From assembly GCA_023416745.1 (NCBI GenBank), contig JAEZHF010000099.1, forward strand, positions 1 to 61,456: a stretch of DNA of 61,456 nt. The letters are read 5' to 3'. Each line of letters opens with the position of its first letter. Position 1 is the stretch's first letter. Shown here in pieces: positions 8,435 through 16,072 of the stretch. Under the pieces are notes generated by a model, which saw only the letters and a list, made by a program, of their open reading frames with translations, searched no databases and had not been told where the DNA came from. Both the position numbers and the translations under genes were made by a program. The DNA comes from Bacillota bacterium (GTDB lineage Bacteria > Bacillota > Clostridia > Christensenellales > SZUA-584).

Positions 8435-9769
8435 ATGGCAAAGAAGTTCACAAACAAAGATGTCCTCAAACTGGTGGAAGAGAATGACGTCAAGTTTATT
8501 CGCCTTCAGTTTACCGATGTGTTCGGCATACTGAAGAACGTAGCGATCACGTCAAAACAGCTTTCCAGGGTACTGGAGGATGGCTGCATGTTCGATGGTT
8601 CGTCGATTGACGGCTTCGTCCGCATCGAAGAGTCGGATATGCTTTTAAAGCCGGACACCGACTCTTTCTCTATCTTCCCGTGGCGTCCTCAGCAGGGCAA
8701 GGTGGCGCGCCTCATCTGCGACGTTTACACCACCGACGGCGAACCGTACGGCGGGTGCCCGAGAAACGTCCTGAAAAAATCGCTGAACATGGCCGCTGAT
8801 CTGGGATACACGATGAACGTGGGCCCCGAGTTGGAATTTTTCCTTTTTCAGACTGACGGTGAAGGCAAGCCCACCACCATCACACAAGACGACGGCGGAT
8901 ATTTTGACCTCGCGCCCATCGACAAGGGCGAGGACGCACGCCGCGATATGTGCCTCACTTTAGAGGACATGGGCTTTGAAATCGAAGCTTCTCACCACGA
9001 GGTGGCCGAAGGCCAGCATGAGATTGACTTCAAATATGGTGATGCGCTGACCACTGCGGACAACATTATGACGTTCAAGATCGTCGTGAAAAGCATCGCA
9101 GCACGGCATGGACTGTACGCCACCTTCATGCCCAAGCCGATATTCGGCATCAACGGCAGCGGCATGCACACCAATCAGTCCCTGTCCACGAAGGACGGCA
9201 ATGCTTTCTTCGACAAGACCGGGCCGTTGCAGCTGTCGCCTATCGCCTATAATTACATCGCGGGTATTATGAAACACATTCACTCGATCGCAGCGGTCAC
9301 CAACCCGACTGTCAACTCTTATAAGCGACTCGTTCCCGGCTATGAAGCGCCCTGCTATGTGGCCTGGTCTGCCCAGAACCGAAGCCCGCTGATCCGTATT
9401 CCCGCTTCAAGAGGCGCGGGCACGCGTGTGGAGCTGCGCAGTCCGGACCCGTCCTGCAACCCATATCTTTCCATTGCATTGCAGCTGGCTGCCGGCCTTG
9501 ACGGCATCAAGAATAATCTCACACCGCCGCCGTCGGTAGACCGCAACATATTTAAAATGACAGAAGCCGAAATGGCCGAAAATGGTGTGACCAGCCTGCC
9601 GGGCAACTTGTTCGACGCGCTCCAGACATTTCAGTCCAGCAGCCTCGTCAAGGAAACGCTGGGCGACCATATATTCAAGATGTATTACGACTTCAAGATC
9701 AAGGAGTGGGATGCGTTCCGTACGGCTGTTCATCCTTGGGAGATCGACCAGTATCTCACCCGTTATTGA
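8435..9769 (+). CDS. glnA: Glutamine synthetase, type I (GSI-alpha)
   Basis: ATP-dependent ligation of ammonia to glutamate; the main ammonium-assimilation step. The 444-residue length is that of GSI-alpha enzymes of Firmicutes, which are feedback-inhibited rather than adenylylated. Motifs: MFDGSSIDGF at the N-terminal beta-grasp, GPELEFFLF and EVAEGQHEIDF metal/glutamate ligands, the ATP-site NPTVNSYKRLVPGYEAP, and RIPASRGAGTRVELR. AAAGGAG precedes the ATG. The leader contains a terminator and at least one promoter, suggesting nitrogen-responsive control. A terminator follows at 9895-9916. Confidence 0.97.
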   Translation: MAKKFTNKDVLKLVEENDVKFIRLQFTDVFGILKNVAITSKQLSRVLEDGCMFDGSSIDGFVRIEESDMLLKPDTDSFSIFPWRPQQGKVARLICDVYTTDGEPYGGCPRNVLKKSLNMAADLGYTMNVGPELEFFLFQTDGEGKPTTITQDDGGYFDLAPIDKGEDARRDMCLTLEDMGFEIEASHHEVAEGQHEIDFKYGDALTTADNIMTFKIVVKSIAARHGLYATFMPKPIFGINGSGMHTNQSLSTKDGNAFFDKTGPLQLSPIAYNYIAGIMKHIHSIAAVTNPTVNSYKRLVPGYEAPCYVAWSAQNRSPLIRIPASRGAGTRVELRSPDPSCNPYLSIALQLAAGLDGIKNNLTPPPSVDRNIFKMTEAEMAENGVTSLPGNLFDALQTFQSSSLVKETLGDHIFKMYYDFKIKEWDAFRTAVHPWEIDQYLTRY

Positions 9770-9814
9770 TATCCCAGTTTTAAAAGCGGCTGTGTGCCCT
9801 TTTAAAAGATAAAA

Positions 9815-9885
9815 CTTCTTTGTCTGGCTTTTTGTTTCGGGACGTGCGGGCGTCCCGAACAACTAAGCCGAAAGACTAAAAGGAG
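9815..9885 (+). ncRNA. Unassigned structured RNA element downstream of glnA
   Basis: A nested hairpin: CUUCUUU (9815-9821) with AAAGGAG (9879-9885); GUC (9822-9824) with GAC (9874-9876); GGCUU (9826-9830) with AAGCC (9865-9869); and a 9-bp stem UUCGGGACG/CGUCCCGAA (9836-9844/9851-9859) closing a UGCGGG loop. It starts 46 nt after the glnA stop and ends 10 nt before a terminator. No known class was recognised. It could be a 3'-UTR stability element, a processed small RNA or part of a termination complex. Confidence 0.45.
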
Positions 9886-9894
9886 CAAAAATAT

Positions 9895-9916
9895 GGCGCA
9901 GCTCGCGCCCTTTTTT
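9895..9916 (+). terminator. glnA terminator
   Basis: GGCGC-AGCTC-GCGCC followed by CTTTTTT, between convergent glnA and the M14-family gene. Confidence 0.8.
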
Positions 9917-9949
9917 AATTGATTGTTCTGCAATTGGCCCGCGATAGGG

Positions 9950-10885
9950 TTATTCTTCATTAACTGCCGCCATGGCTGCAGCGCAAAGGCTGCTCGCCTT
10001 TTTCCATATCAGCTGGTAGAAGTCTTTCTCGTTCACTGGCAGCACACCACCGGATGCCGGCGCAAGCCTGATCTGCAGAGCGGGGCGCAAATACGCATCT
10101 CGGAACCACGTTTCGAAGCTGGCCGCAAATATGCCGGGGTTGTCTGCCATCGGCAGCAATGCATAGCCCGAAGCATCCGTCAGGCGGCGCGCCAGTTCCA
10201 GCGCCTCCGGCGTCTTCTGGGCTGTTGCCGTGTCCGCGTAAGCGATGGACTCACCTTTGGCGTAAAAGGACAGCGCCGCACGGAAAGCGTGGCTGCGGCA
10301 GACGTGTATCACTGCCTTCACCTCCGGCTCCGTTCCCGGCAGGCTGCCGCTGTACAGTTCGGACGCGGGTGCATCGATGGGCAAATAGCGCTCATCCCAC
10401 AGTGCCGGATAATGCCGGCTTAAGTCTACGCCGTTCACATTAGCCTTCCACTCGCAGTACGACGGGCGTACCATTGTCATCTTCTCCACATTCTCCGGCT
10501 GCTGCACCGCTTTGAGACCGCCCTGCACCAGCGCAACACCATCCGGATTCACCATCGGCAACACATACAGCGAGCACGCCGACAGCAACTCCTCCATGTC
10601 GAAGATACCGAAGCGTTTGTGGGCCGCTGCGGTGTGGGCATATATGTTGACGACATACATCAGATAAGCGCTCGTGATATACTCACGCGCATGGTGCGTA
10701 CCGCAGCACAGCAGGCTCGCGCGCCCCGTCCCCAGCCGGATCAGCGGCAGCACCCGCCCCTCCGCCGAATACCCGGCGTCCTCGCACTGTATCAGCTCTG
10801 GGTAAGTGGTTTTGAGCGCGTACACGTCGCGCATCAGCTGGTCATGCGAATATGGCGCGGTCGGTGAGACTATCATTTCCTTCAT
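9950..10885 (-). CDS. M14-family carboxypeptidase homologue with a degenerate active site
   Basis: A 311-residue cytosolic-looking protein (no signal peptide) with the M14 zinc-carboxypeptidase fold. GTHHAREYIT supplies the first two zinc ligands (His about 65, Glu about 68); PMVNPDGVAL and KANVNGVDLSRHYPA are recognisable. Two positions normally invariant look changed: the third zinc-ligand His, in the usual YHxxGE motif, is Tyr in SFYAKGE (residue about 208), and the catalytic Glu in the usual TIE motif is Arg in LQIRL (residue about 273). Relatives cleave peptidoglycan peptides; this one may be inactive. The start at 10885 has GGGAGG upstream. Confidence 0.75.
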   Translation of the reverse strand: MKEMIVSPTAPYSHDQLMRDVYALKTTYPELIQCEDAGYSAEGRVLPLIRLGTGRASLLCCGTHHAREYITSAYLMYVVNIYAHTAAAHKRFGIFDMEELLSACSLYVLPMVNPDGVALVQGGLKAVQQPENVEKMTMVRPSYCEWKANVNGVDLSRHYPALWDERYLPIDAPASELYSGSLPGTEPEVKAVIHVCRSHAFRAALSFYAKGESIAYADTATAQKTPEALELARRLTDASGYALLPMADNPGIFAASFETWFRDAYLRPALQIRLAPASGGVLPVNEKDFYQLIWKKASSLCAAAMAAVNEE

Positions 10886-11019
10886 GTAAGGATCCTCCCG
10901 GTTTTTAGCATGATAAAGTATATGCCGGTCCGGTTTGTCCTGATTCAAACGAATCTGTCCTGAAAACAGTACAGGCCATCGCTTAACATGAACATAGATT
11001 CTTGTTACGGGAGGCGCTT

Positions 11020-11226
11020 ATGTGGGAGAGACTGATGGATGCTGGTTTGCTGGTCGCGGGAGCGGTGGCGCTGTTTGCGGTCTTTACGACGATACTGTTT
11101 GTGTATGAACGGCGGGAAGACAGGAGGCAGGTCCGTCGCCCGCCGCTGCGCGTGGTCCGCTGCGGTAACCGGTCCACCGGCGCATACGTCGGCGGAGGAC
11201 CCGGGAAGACGGACCGGGCAGCTTAA
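11020..11226 (+). CDS. Small single-pass membrane protein
   Basis: A 68-residue protein: MWERLMDA, one clear transmembrane helix (about residues 8-29, rich in Ala/Val/Phe), then a strongly basic tail with YERREDRRQVRR and a Gly-rich end. The ATG at 11020 is chosen over the upstream in-frame TTG because GGGAGG lies at the right distance (11009-11014). It meets the radical SAM gene tail to tail with 4 bases of overlap. No family recognised; the ribosome site and topology make it credible. Confidence 0.5.
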   Translation: MWERLMDAGLLVAGAVALFAVFTTILFVYERREDRRQVRRPPLRVVRCGNRSTGAYVGGGPGKTDRAA

Positions 11227-12098
11227 AAGAAGGAGATCTGTGTAGGCCTTGGTCTGGGGTTCAGCGTCACATAGGCGGGCATTGCGTATTTGGTGCGCAA
11301 CTTGCTGACATTCTCCTGTAATTCCCGTTTGTATTCTGTATAGGCTTGCTTGTCATAAAATACCGATTTTATCCGGTTATACTCGGACGAAAAGCTCTGT
11401 CGGACGGCATCAAAGAAACCTCGCCGCGTGGGGCCTTTTAGGTTGAGCGCGGACGTCAGCACGTAATCCGCGCCTGCGTCCTTCGCCGCACTGAACACCG
11501 CTTCCAGACTGTCTCTGCCGCTCGTCAGATACGGTATCACGGGCATCAAGTGCACGCCGCACGTGAGCCCCTGCTTTTTCAGTTCTCTCACTGCAGCCAT
11601 GCGCGCCGTGGGACGCGAGCTGCCCGGTTCAATCAGCGACGCCACCGCGTCGTCCATTGTCGTCACCGTCAGTGCTGCCATCAGCCCGGCCGCGTCCGCC
11701 ACCTTCTTCAGCAACGCCACATCGCGCAGTATCAGCGCGGATTTGGTAGATATCACCGCCGGAACGTGAAACCGCGCCAGCTGCCCCAATACCCCGGGCA
11801 TCAGACTGCAAGTTTCTTCGGCGGGCTGATAGCTGTCCGTCACGCCGCCGAGGTTTACAGTCTCGCGCGAAAATCGCGGCAGCTCGCGCATCAATACGTC
11901 CGCAACGTTGGTCTTGGCATATATCTGATCGAAAAAAGTGCCGTCGCCGCCGATGTAGCCGTGCGAATACAGCGCGTAACAGTAGATGCACCGGTGCGCG
12001 CAGCCCCGGTACACGTTGATGTCGTACTTGAACGGCAGCCATTTGGAATTGTGATGGTGCAGCGCCGAGCTGCAAACCGTTTCAGTGACGCGGTACAT
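11223..12098 (-). CDS. SPL-family radical SAM protein
   Basis: A 291-residue protein related to spore photoproduct lyase. The cluster motif GCAHRCIYCYA (CxxxCxxC) binds the [4Fe-4S] that cleaves S-adenosylmethionine, and YDINVYRGC before it is typical of the SPL-like group found in many Clostridia. True SPL repairs UV spore photoproduct and is usually about 340 residues; whether this shorter relative does so cannot be told. An extended -10 box ends 6 bases before the ATG at 12098 and no ribosome site is seen, so the mRNA may be leaderless. Confidence 0.8.
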   Translation of the reverse strand: MYRVTETVCSSALHHHNSKWLPFKYDINVYRGCAHRCIYCYALYSHGYIGGDGTFFDQIYAKTNVADVLMRELPRFSRETVNLGGVTDSYQPAEETCSLMPGVLGQLARFHVPAVISTKSALILRDVALLKKVADAAGLMAALTVTTMDDAVASLIEPGSSRPTARMAAVRELKKQGLTCGVHLMPVIPYLTSGRDSLEAVFSAAKDAGADYVLTSALNLKGPTRRGFFDAVRQSFSSEYNRIKSVFYDKQAYTEYKRELQENVSKLRTKYAMPAYVTLNPRPRPTQISFF

Positions 12099-12104
12099 AG
12101 GCTT

Positions 12105-12113
12105 ATTATACCA
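12105..12113 (-). promoter_or_regulatory. Extended -10 promoter abutting the SPL-like start codon
   Basis: TGGTATAAT on the minus strand, 6 nt from the ATG at 12098. Transcription would start at or within a base or two of the start codon. No good -35 box. Confidence 0.45.
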
Positions 12114-12177
12114 GATAAAAAACAAAAAGCGAAAATATTTTCTATTTTTGAGATGATCTATGCTTAAAAATGACTAC

Positions 12178-12260
12178 GGGAAATGCCGCAGGCATTTCCC
12201 CGATGGGATTCTCAAGGGATAAGTCCCTTGAGCGGAGGCGAGGAGGCAGCGCCTCATCGG
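12178..12260. repeat. Multi-stem palindromic element
   Basis: Four stems in 83 bases: GGGAAATGCC/GGCATTTCCC (12178-12200, 3-nt loop); CCGATG/CATCGG (12200-12205/12255-12260) enclosing CTCAAGGGA/TCCCTTGAG (12211-12232) and GAGGCG/CGCCTC (12235-12255). The ends of adjacent stems share a base. It lies between two minus-strand genes and has no coding potential. It looks like a dispersed intergenic palindrome or an uncharacterised RNA; only one full copy was seen in this window. Confidence 0.6.
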
Positions 12261-12276
12261 TCTCAATCTATTATAG

Positions 12277-12627
12277 CTAAGCTCGGTCGGTCGCGATGAT
12301 GTCCACGCCCGTGCCGAGGATGTCTGCGATCAGCACATCGCCCGGTAACACCGGCGCTTTGGCCCGTGCCGTGTTGATGATATCCATGCTGTCGCGCAGC
12401 AAAGCCTTGGGCAGCGCCGCGGACGATTTCACAGGCACCAGCCCCGCGCCATCCACGCGCATCGTCGTGGTCAGCGTGCGCCGCGGGTCCGTCAGCTCCG
12501 CCCGCGCATACGCCTCGCCGCGCTTGCACGTTGATCCGGATATACTGATGATTTTGTTACCGTCCATCTGCGCCGTGATGGGACACCCCAGCGGGCAGAC
12601 GATACATATCAGCTTCTTCGTTTCCAT
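12277..12627 (-). CDS. DUF1667 domain protein (GlpABC-like operon, third gene)
   Basis: A 116-residue protein starting METKKLICIVCPLGC, with cysteines CIVCPLGC and CKRGEAYAR that could hold an iron-sulfur cluster or metal. The rest matches DUF1667 proteins, which in Firmicutes sit beside a pair of FAD oxidoreductases annotated as glycerol-3-phosphate dehydrogenase-like. The ATG at 12627 is chosen because GGAGG abuts the earlier ATG at 12639 too closely. It starts 4 bases after the preceding stop codon. The likely role is an electron-transfer subunit, inferred from context. Confidence 0.85.
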   Translation of the reverse strand: METKKLICIVCPLGCPITAQMDGNKIISISGSTCKRGEAYARAELTDPRRTLTTTMRVDGAGLVPVKSSAALPKALLRDSMDIINTARAKAPVLPGDVLIADILGTGVDIIATDRA

Positions 12628-12631
12628 ATTT

Positions 12632-13864
12632 TCAAACATCCTCCACCGTTACCATGATGTCACCGCAAATGTCTGCGTATTTGATCTCAAGCCGCTCCAT
12701 CTCACCGGGCGCAACGATCTGCCTCTTTCTGCGCGCAATCACCTTGTCGCCGCACCGTGCCACCGTCACGCAGTTGCGGTATACGTTCGCCACGCGGAAG
12801 AACAGCGTCTTGTCCGTACCATCGCCGCACAGCTTTTGCGGCACCACGTAGCGCACACCCTGCCCCGGTATCGTATGCCGGCAGGCGCAGTTTTGCGCCT
12901 TCTTCAGATACAGTGCCGCTGCACGCCCGGCACGGGTCGCTTCCTCCGTCACGAAATCCACCAGATCGTGCACCTGCACCACGTTACCGCACGCGAATAT
13001 GCCGTCTGCTGACGTCTGCATGTCGCTGTCCACCACCGGCCCATTCGTCATGCGATCCAACTCCGCGCCGAACCCGCGTGACAGCTCATTCTCGGGGATG
13101 AGCCCCACCGACAACAGCAGTGTATCACACGAGACGTATTCCTCCGTCTCCTTTATGGGTGCTCCATATTCATCCACCGCCGCGACGGTTACGCCCGTGA
13201 GGCGCTTGCGCCCATGTAGCCGCGTCACCGTATGTGACAGCTTCAGCGGTATGTCGAAGTCGTTCAGACACTGTACGATGTTTCGGTTCAGCCCGCCCGA
13301 ATACGGCATCAGCTCCAGCACCATTTTCACACACGCGCCTTCCAGCGTCATGCGCCGCGCCATGATGAGTCCGATGTCGCCCGAACCCAGAATGACCACC
13401 TCGTGCCCCGGCATAAACCCTTCGATGTTGACGAACCGCTGAGCCGTGCCCGCCGTCATCACGCCCGCCGGACGCGAACCGGGTATCATCAGCGCACCCG
13501 CGCTGCGCTCGCGGCAGCCCATCGCCAGCACCACCGCGCCCGCCTCTATCGAAACGAGCCCCGTCTCCGGCCCTACCGCGGTGATAACGCGTTCTGCCGA
13601 TATGTCCAGCACCATCGTCTCGGTCAGGAAACGTATGCCGTGCGCCTTAGCTTTGTCGATGAACCGGGCGGCGTATTCGGGGCCGGTCAGCTCCTCGCCG
13701 AACACGTGCAGCCCGAAGCCGTTGTGGATACACTGACGCAATATGCCGCCCAGATGCTCATCCCGGTCTATCACAATCACATCATCCGCGCCGTTCTCTT
13801 TTGCCGCGATGGCCGCGGCCAGCCCCGCCGGGCCTGCCCCGACGACAACCACATCCGCCTTCAT
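12632..13864 (-). CDS. FAD/NAD(P)-dependent oxidoreductase (GlpABC-like operon, second gene)
   Basis: A 410-residue pyridine-nucleotide disulfide-type oxidoreductase. VVVGAGPAGLAAAIAA near the N-terminus binds FAD; VVILGSGDIGLIMARR at about residue 160 is a second Rossmann motif for NAD(P)H; DGIFACGNVVQVHDLVDFV is the closing FAD motif. Cysteines near the C-terminus (NCACRH, ARCGDK) may touch an iron-sulfur partner. The start at 13864 overlaps the upstream stop by 4 bases (ATGA), showing translational coupling. It probably passes electrons from the dehydrogenase encoded upstream; the acceptor is unknown. Confidence 0.85.
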   Translation of the reverse strand: MKADVVVVGAGPAGLAAAIAAKENGADDVIVIDRDEHLGGILRQCIHNGFGLHVFGEELTGPEYAARFIDKAKAHGIRFLTETMVLDISAERVITAVGPETGLVSIEAGAVVLAMGCRERSAGALMIPGSRPAGVMTAGTAQRFVNIEGFMPGHEVVILGSGDIGLIMARRMTLEGACVKMVLELMPYSGGLNRNIVQCLNDFDIPLKLSHTVTRLHGRKRLTGVTVAAVDEYGAPIKETEEYVSCDTLLLSVGLIPENELSRGFGAELDRMTNGPVVDSDMQTSADGIFACGNVVQVHDLVDFVTEEATRAGRAAALYLKKAQNCACRHTIPGQGVRYVVPQKLCGDGTDKTLFFRVANVYRNCVTVARCGDKVIARRKRQIVAPGEMERLEIKYADICGDIMVTVEDV

Positions 13865-15300
13865 CGCACCCCCTCCTTGATCCGTCCGTCCAATATCCAT
13901 GAGCCATCCCCGCTCTTGGTGATCTCGTCGTAACCTCGGCCCAGCTCCCGCGCGAGTATCGCCATTACGCGCGGCAGGCAGAACCCGCCGTGGCACCGCC
14001 CCGCGCCCGCACGGATGCGCAACCGTACGCCGTCCACCGTCTTAGAACCGCAGGGCCGGTGGACGCTCTCCACGATCTCAGCCTCGGTGATCTGCTCGCA
14101 GCGGCATACCATGTTGGCATACCGCTTATCCATCGCGATCAGCTCGCGCTGACGTTTGGGTGACGCCTCCGCAAACCGCTCGATTGGGTTGCGCGTTCGC
14201 ACCGCGCCCGGCTTGGGTGCAAGCGTAACGCCCGCTTCTTCCAGCAGCCCTTTCACGTACTCTGCGATCGCAGGAGATGAAGTCAGTCCCGGCGACTCAA
14301 TACCCGCCACGTTGATCAGCCCCGGCGCTGTCTTTGATCTTTCAATGATAAAGTCGTGTGTCTCTGGCATCGCGCGCAGTCCGGCGAACACCGTGATGGC
14401 GTGGCGCCTGTCCACGGTCGAAACATACCGTTTCACGCCCTCCAGCGCCTCCGTCAGCCCCTCGCGCGTGGTGTCATTGTCGTCCTTGTCCACGAACTCT
14501 GCCGTCGGCCCGGCGATCATGTTGCCGTGTGCTGTGGGCCCGAAAAGCACGCCCTTGCCCTTGTCGGAGGGCGCACCGAATATGACGCTGTGAGTCCGCT
14601 CCGGCATGCTCTTGTCGAACAGCACGTATTGGCCGCGACGCGCGCGGACACCAAAGCTCTCGCCGCCCGCCATGCGCGATATGTCGTCCGCATACACGCC
14701 CGCCGCGTTGATCAGCCAGCGCGCCCGTATGCGGTTATCTCCTGCGTGAATCTCCCAAATGCCCTCTTCCCTCGAGATGGCGGTTACACGGCTGTTCAGG
14801 TACAGCGTCACGCCGTTCGCCACCGCATTCTCCATCGCGCCGATGGTCAGCGTGAACGGGCACACGATGCCGCCGGTGGGCGCCCACAACGCTGATATGA
14901 TGCTGTCGCTCAGCATCGGCTCCATCTGCCGCACGCGCGCGCCGGTTATCTTCTCCACCGGTATGCCGTTGGCCGCGCCCCGTTCCACCAGCTCGTCGAT
15001 GTGCTTATCGTCCGCGTCATCAAACGCCACCACCAGCGAGCCGCAGTTCTCATACGGTACGCTCAGCTCCTTGACGACCGTTGTCATCATCTCGTTGCCG
15101 CGCTTGTTCATCCGCGCCTTCATGCTGCCGGGCGCAGCATCGAAGCCTGCGTGCACGATGCCGCTGTTGGCGCGGCTCGCTCCCATCGCCACGTCCGCCT
15201 CCGCTTCGACCACGCACACGGATAGCGCGCACAGCCCCAGCTCCCGCGCGATCAGTGAGCCCGTCACGCCTGCGCCGATGATGGCCGCATCATAGATCAT
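13861..15300 (-). CDS. GlpA-like FAD-dependent glycerol-3-phosphate dehydrogenase with a BFD-like [2Fe-2S] domain
   Basis: A 479-residue protein. The N-terminal DAAIIGAGVTGSLIARELG binds FAD, and the DAO-type core includes ASRANSGIVHAGFD. The last 80 residues hold MVCRCEQITEAEI and GAGRCHGGFC, a four-cysteine BFD-like [2Fe-2S] domain. Oxidation of glycerol-3-phosphate to dihydroxyacetone phosphate is the best guess, though other 2-hydroxyacids are possible. It heads a three-gene operon with a strong promoter (15398-15426) and an intrinsic terminator in its leader (15339-15366). GAAAGGAGACGACAA precedes the ATG. Confidence 0.85.
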   Translation of the reverse strand: MIYDAAIIGAGVTGSLIARELGLCALSVCVVEAEADVAMGASRANSGIVHAGFDAAPGSMKARMNKRGNEMMTTVVKELSVPYENCGSLVVAFDDADDKHIDELVERGAANGIPVEKITGARVRQMEPMLSDSIISALWAPTGGIVCPFTLTIGAMENAVANGVTLYLNSRVTAISREEGIWEIHAGDNRIRARWLINAAGVYADDISRMAGGESFGVRARRGQYVLFDKSMPERTHSVIFGAPSDKGKGVLFGPTAHGNMIAGPTAEFVDKDDNDTTREGLTEALEGVKRYVSTVDRRHAITVFAGLRAMPETHDFIIERSKTAPGLINVAGIESPGLTSSPAIAEYVKGLLEEAGVTLAPKPGAVRTRNPIERFAEASPKRQRELIAMDKRYANMVCRCEQITEAEIVESVHRPCGSKTVDGVRLRIRAGAGRCHGGFCLPRVMAILARELGRGYDEITKSGDGSWILDGRIKEGVR

Positions 15301-15332
15301 TTGTCGTCTCCTTTCAGCGGTTCAAAACAAAT

Positions 15333-15366
15333 AAAAAAGCCGCGCCAAACTATGGTTTGGTACGGC
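15333..15366 (-). terminator. Leader terminator (attenuator) upstream of the GlpABC-like operon
   Basis: Minus-strand RNA GCCGUACCAAAC...GUUUGGCGCGGC (15366-15339), 12 positions with one mismatch and one G-U pair, followed by UUUUUUAU. It sits between the operon's promoter and its start codon. No minus-strand gene lies upstream for over 1.9 kb, so it can only act on this operon. Confidence 0.8.
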
Positions 15367-15397
15367 TCAATTCTCCTGCCATTACACTTACATTCAA

Positions 15398-15426
15398 ATT
15401 GTAGCATAAACATTAAAATTCAGCAA
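15398..15426 (-). promoter_or_regulatory. Promoter of the GlpABC-like operon
   Basis: Minus strand TTGCTG (15421-15426), 17-nt spacer ending in TGC, TACAAT (15398-15403): a good sigma-A promoter with an extended -10. Transcription should start near 15391, giving a 90-nt leader that contains the terminator. Confidence 0.75.
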
Positions 15427-15562
15427 GGTGATTCCTCAAAATTCGCCGCCGCGTTGCACTTTATCAATGCCACAATACAGCGGAGCACAATTGTCAAACT
15501 CACAAATCCGCGCTGCATGAATAAGCTGTACTATAGTTTCCGGTTGATCAGGGGGTAATGCG

Positions 15563-15934
15563 ATGGAAAATAACGCCGCGCAAAATGTCAATATCAAAGC
15601 TCAGGTTGTCTTCGCGCCGGACGCGAAGGTCGGGGACGTCGTTGCATACTGTGTGGGAAAACCTACAGCAGAAAACTGCGTAATGAAGGATGGCGAATGC
15701 GCCTGTACCGTCCGTCAGCTGATATATGTGGAGTTTCCCGTCTCCTTCACCATACAAACAGAGGTCACGCCATTCGCGCTGGAAGAAAATCAACCAGAAC
15801 AACTCCCCGCCCCACCGCAAGTGAAGCTGCTGAAACCGGCGGCAGTGCGTCCTCGCAGACGGCCGTTGCTGTTCATGCTGGCCGAGTGGCTGCGCGGCAG
15901 CCTGTTTCCGCGCGGCGGCAAATTACCATCTTGA
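15563..15934 (+). CDS. Hypothetical protein with clustered cysteines
   Basis: A 123-residue protein of no recognised family. Cysteines occur near residues 30, 39, 46 and 48 (YCVGKPTAENCVMKDGECAC), a possible metal or disulfide cluster. The middle is beta-rich (QLIYVEFPVSFTIQTEV), then comes a proline-rich linker and a basic C-terminus (RPRRRPLLFMLAEWLRG) that could be a membrane-touching helix. No signal peptide. A strong ribosome site (AGGGGG) precedes the ATG. It stands alone between divergent and metal-transport genes. Confidence 0.5.
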   Translation: MENNAAQNVNIKAQVVFAPDAKVGDVVAYCVGKPTAENCVMKDGECACTVRQLIYVEFPVSFTIQTEVTPFALEENQPEQLPAPPQVKLLKPAAVRPRRRPLLFMLAEWLRGSLFPRGGKLPS

Positions 15935-15993
15935 TAGCATTAAGCGCCAATTTGAAGAGAAGGGCTGTGCCAGCAGTTGGTCAATACTTTTGA

Positions 15994-16022
15994 TTGACGA
16001 TAATCGATAGTTTTTCTATAAT
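15994..16022 (+). promoter_or_regulatory. Promoter of the putative metal exporter
   Basis: TTGACG (15994-15999), 17-nt spacer, TATAAT (16017-16022). Transcription would start about 45 nt before the ATG, too short a leader for a manganese riboswitch. Confidence 0.75.
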
Positions 16023-16072
16023 TAATATATATATTCCATATTTGCCTGCACTCTAGATTTCAGGGGGACGGG

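Noticed and set aside
12178..12260. Simple terminator for the DUF1667 operon
   Set aside because: The T run after the last stem on the minus strand is interrupted (GTAGTCATTTTT), and the number of stems is far above a terminator's needs.
15935..16072. yybP-ykoY manganese riboswitch before the exporter
   Set aside because: The promoter leaves only about 45 nt of leader, too short for the aptamer.
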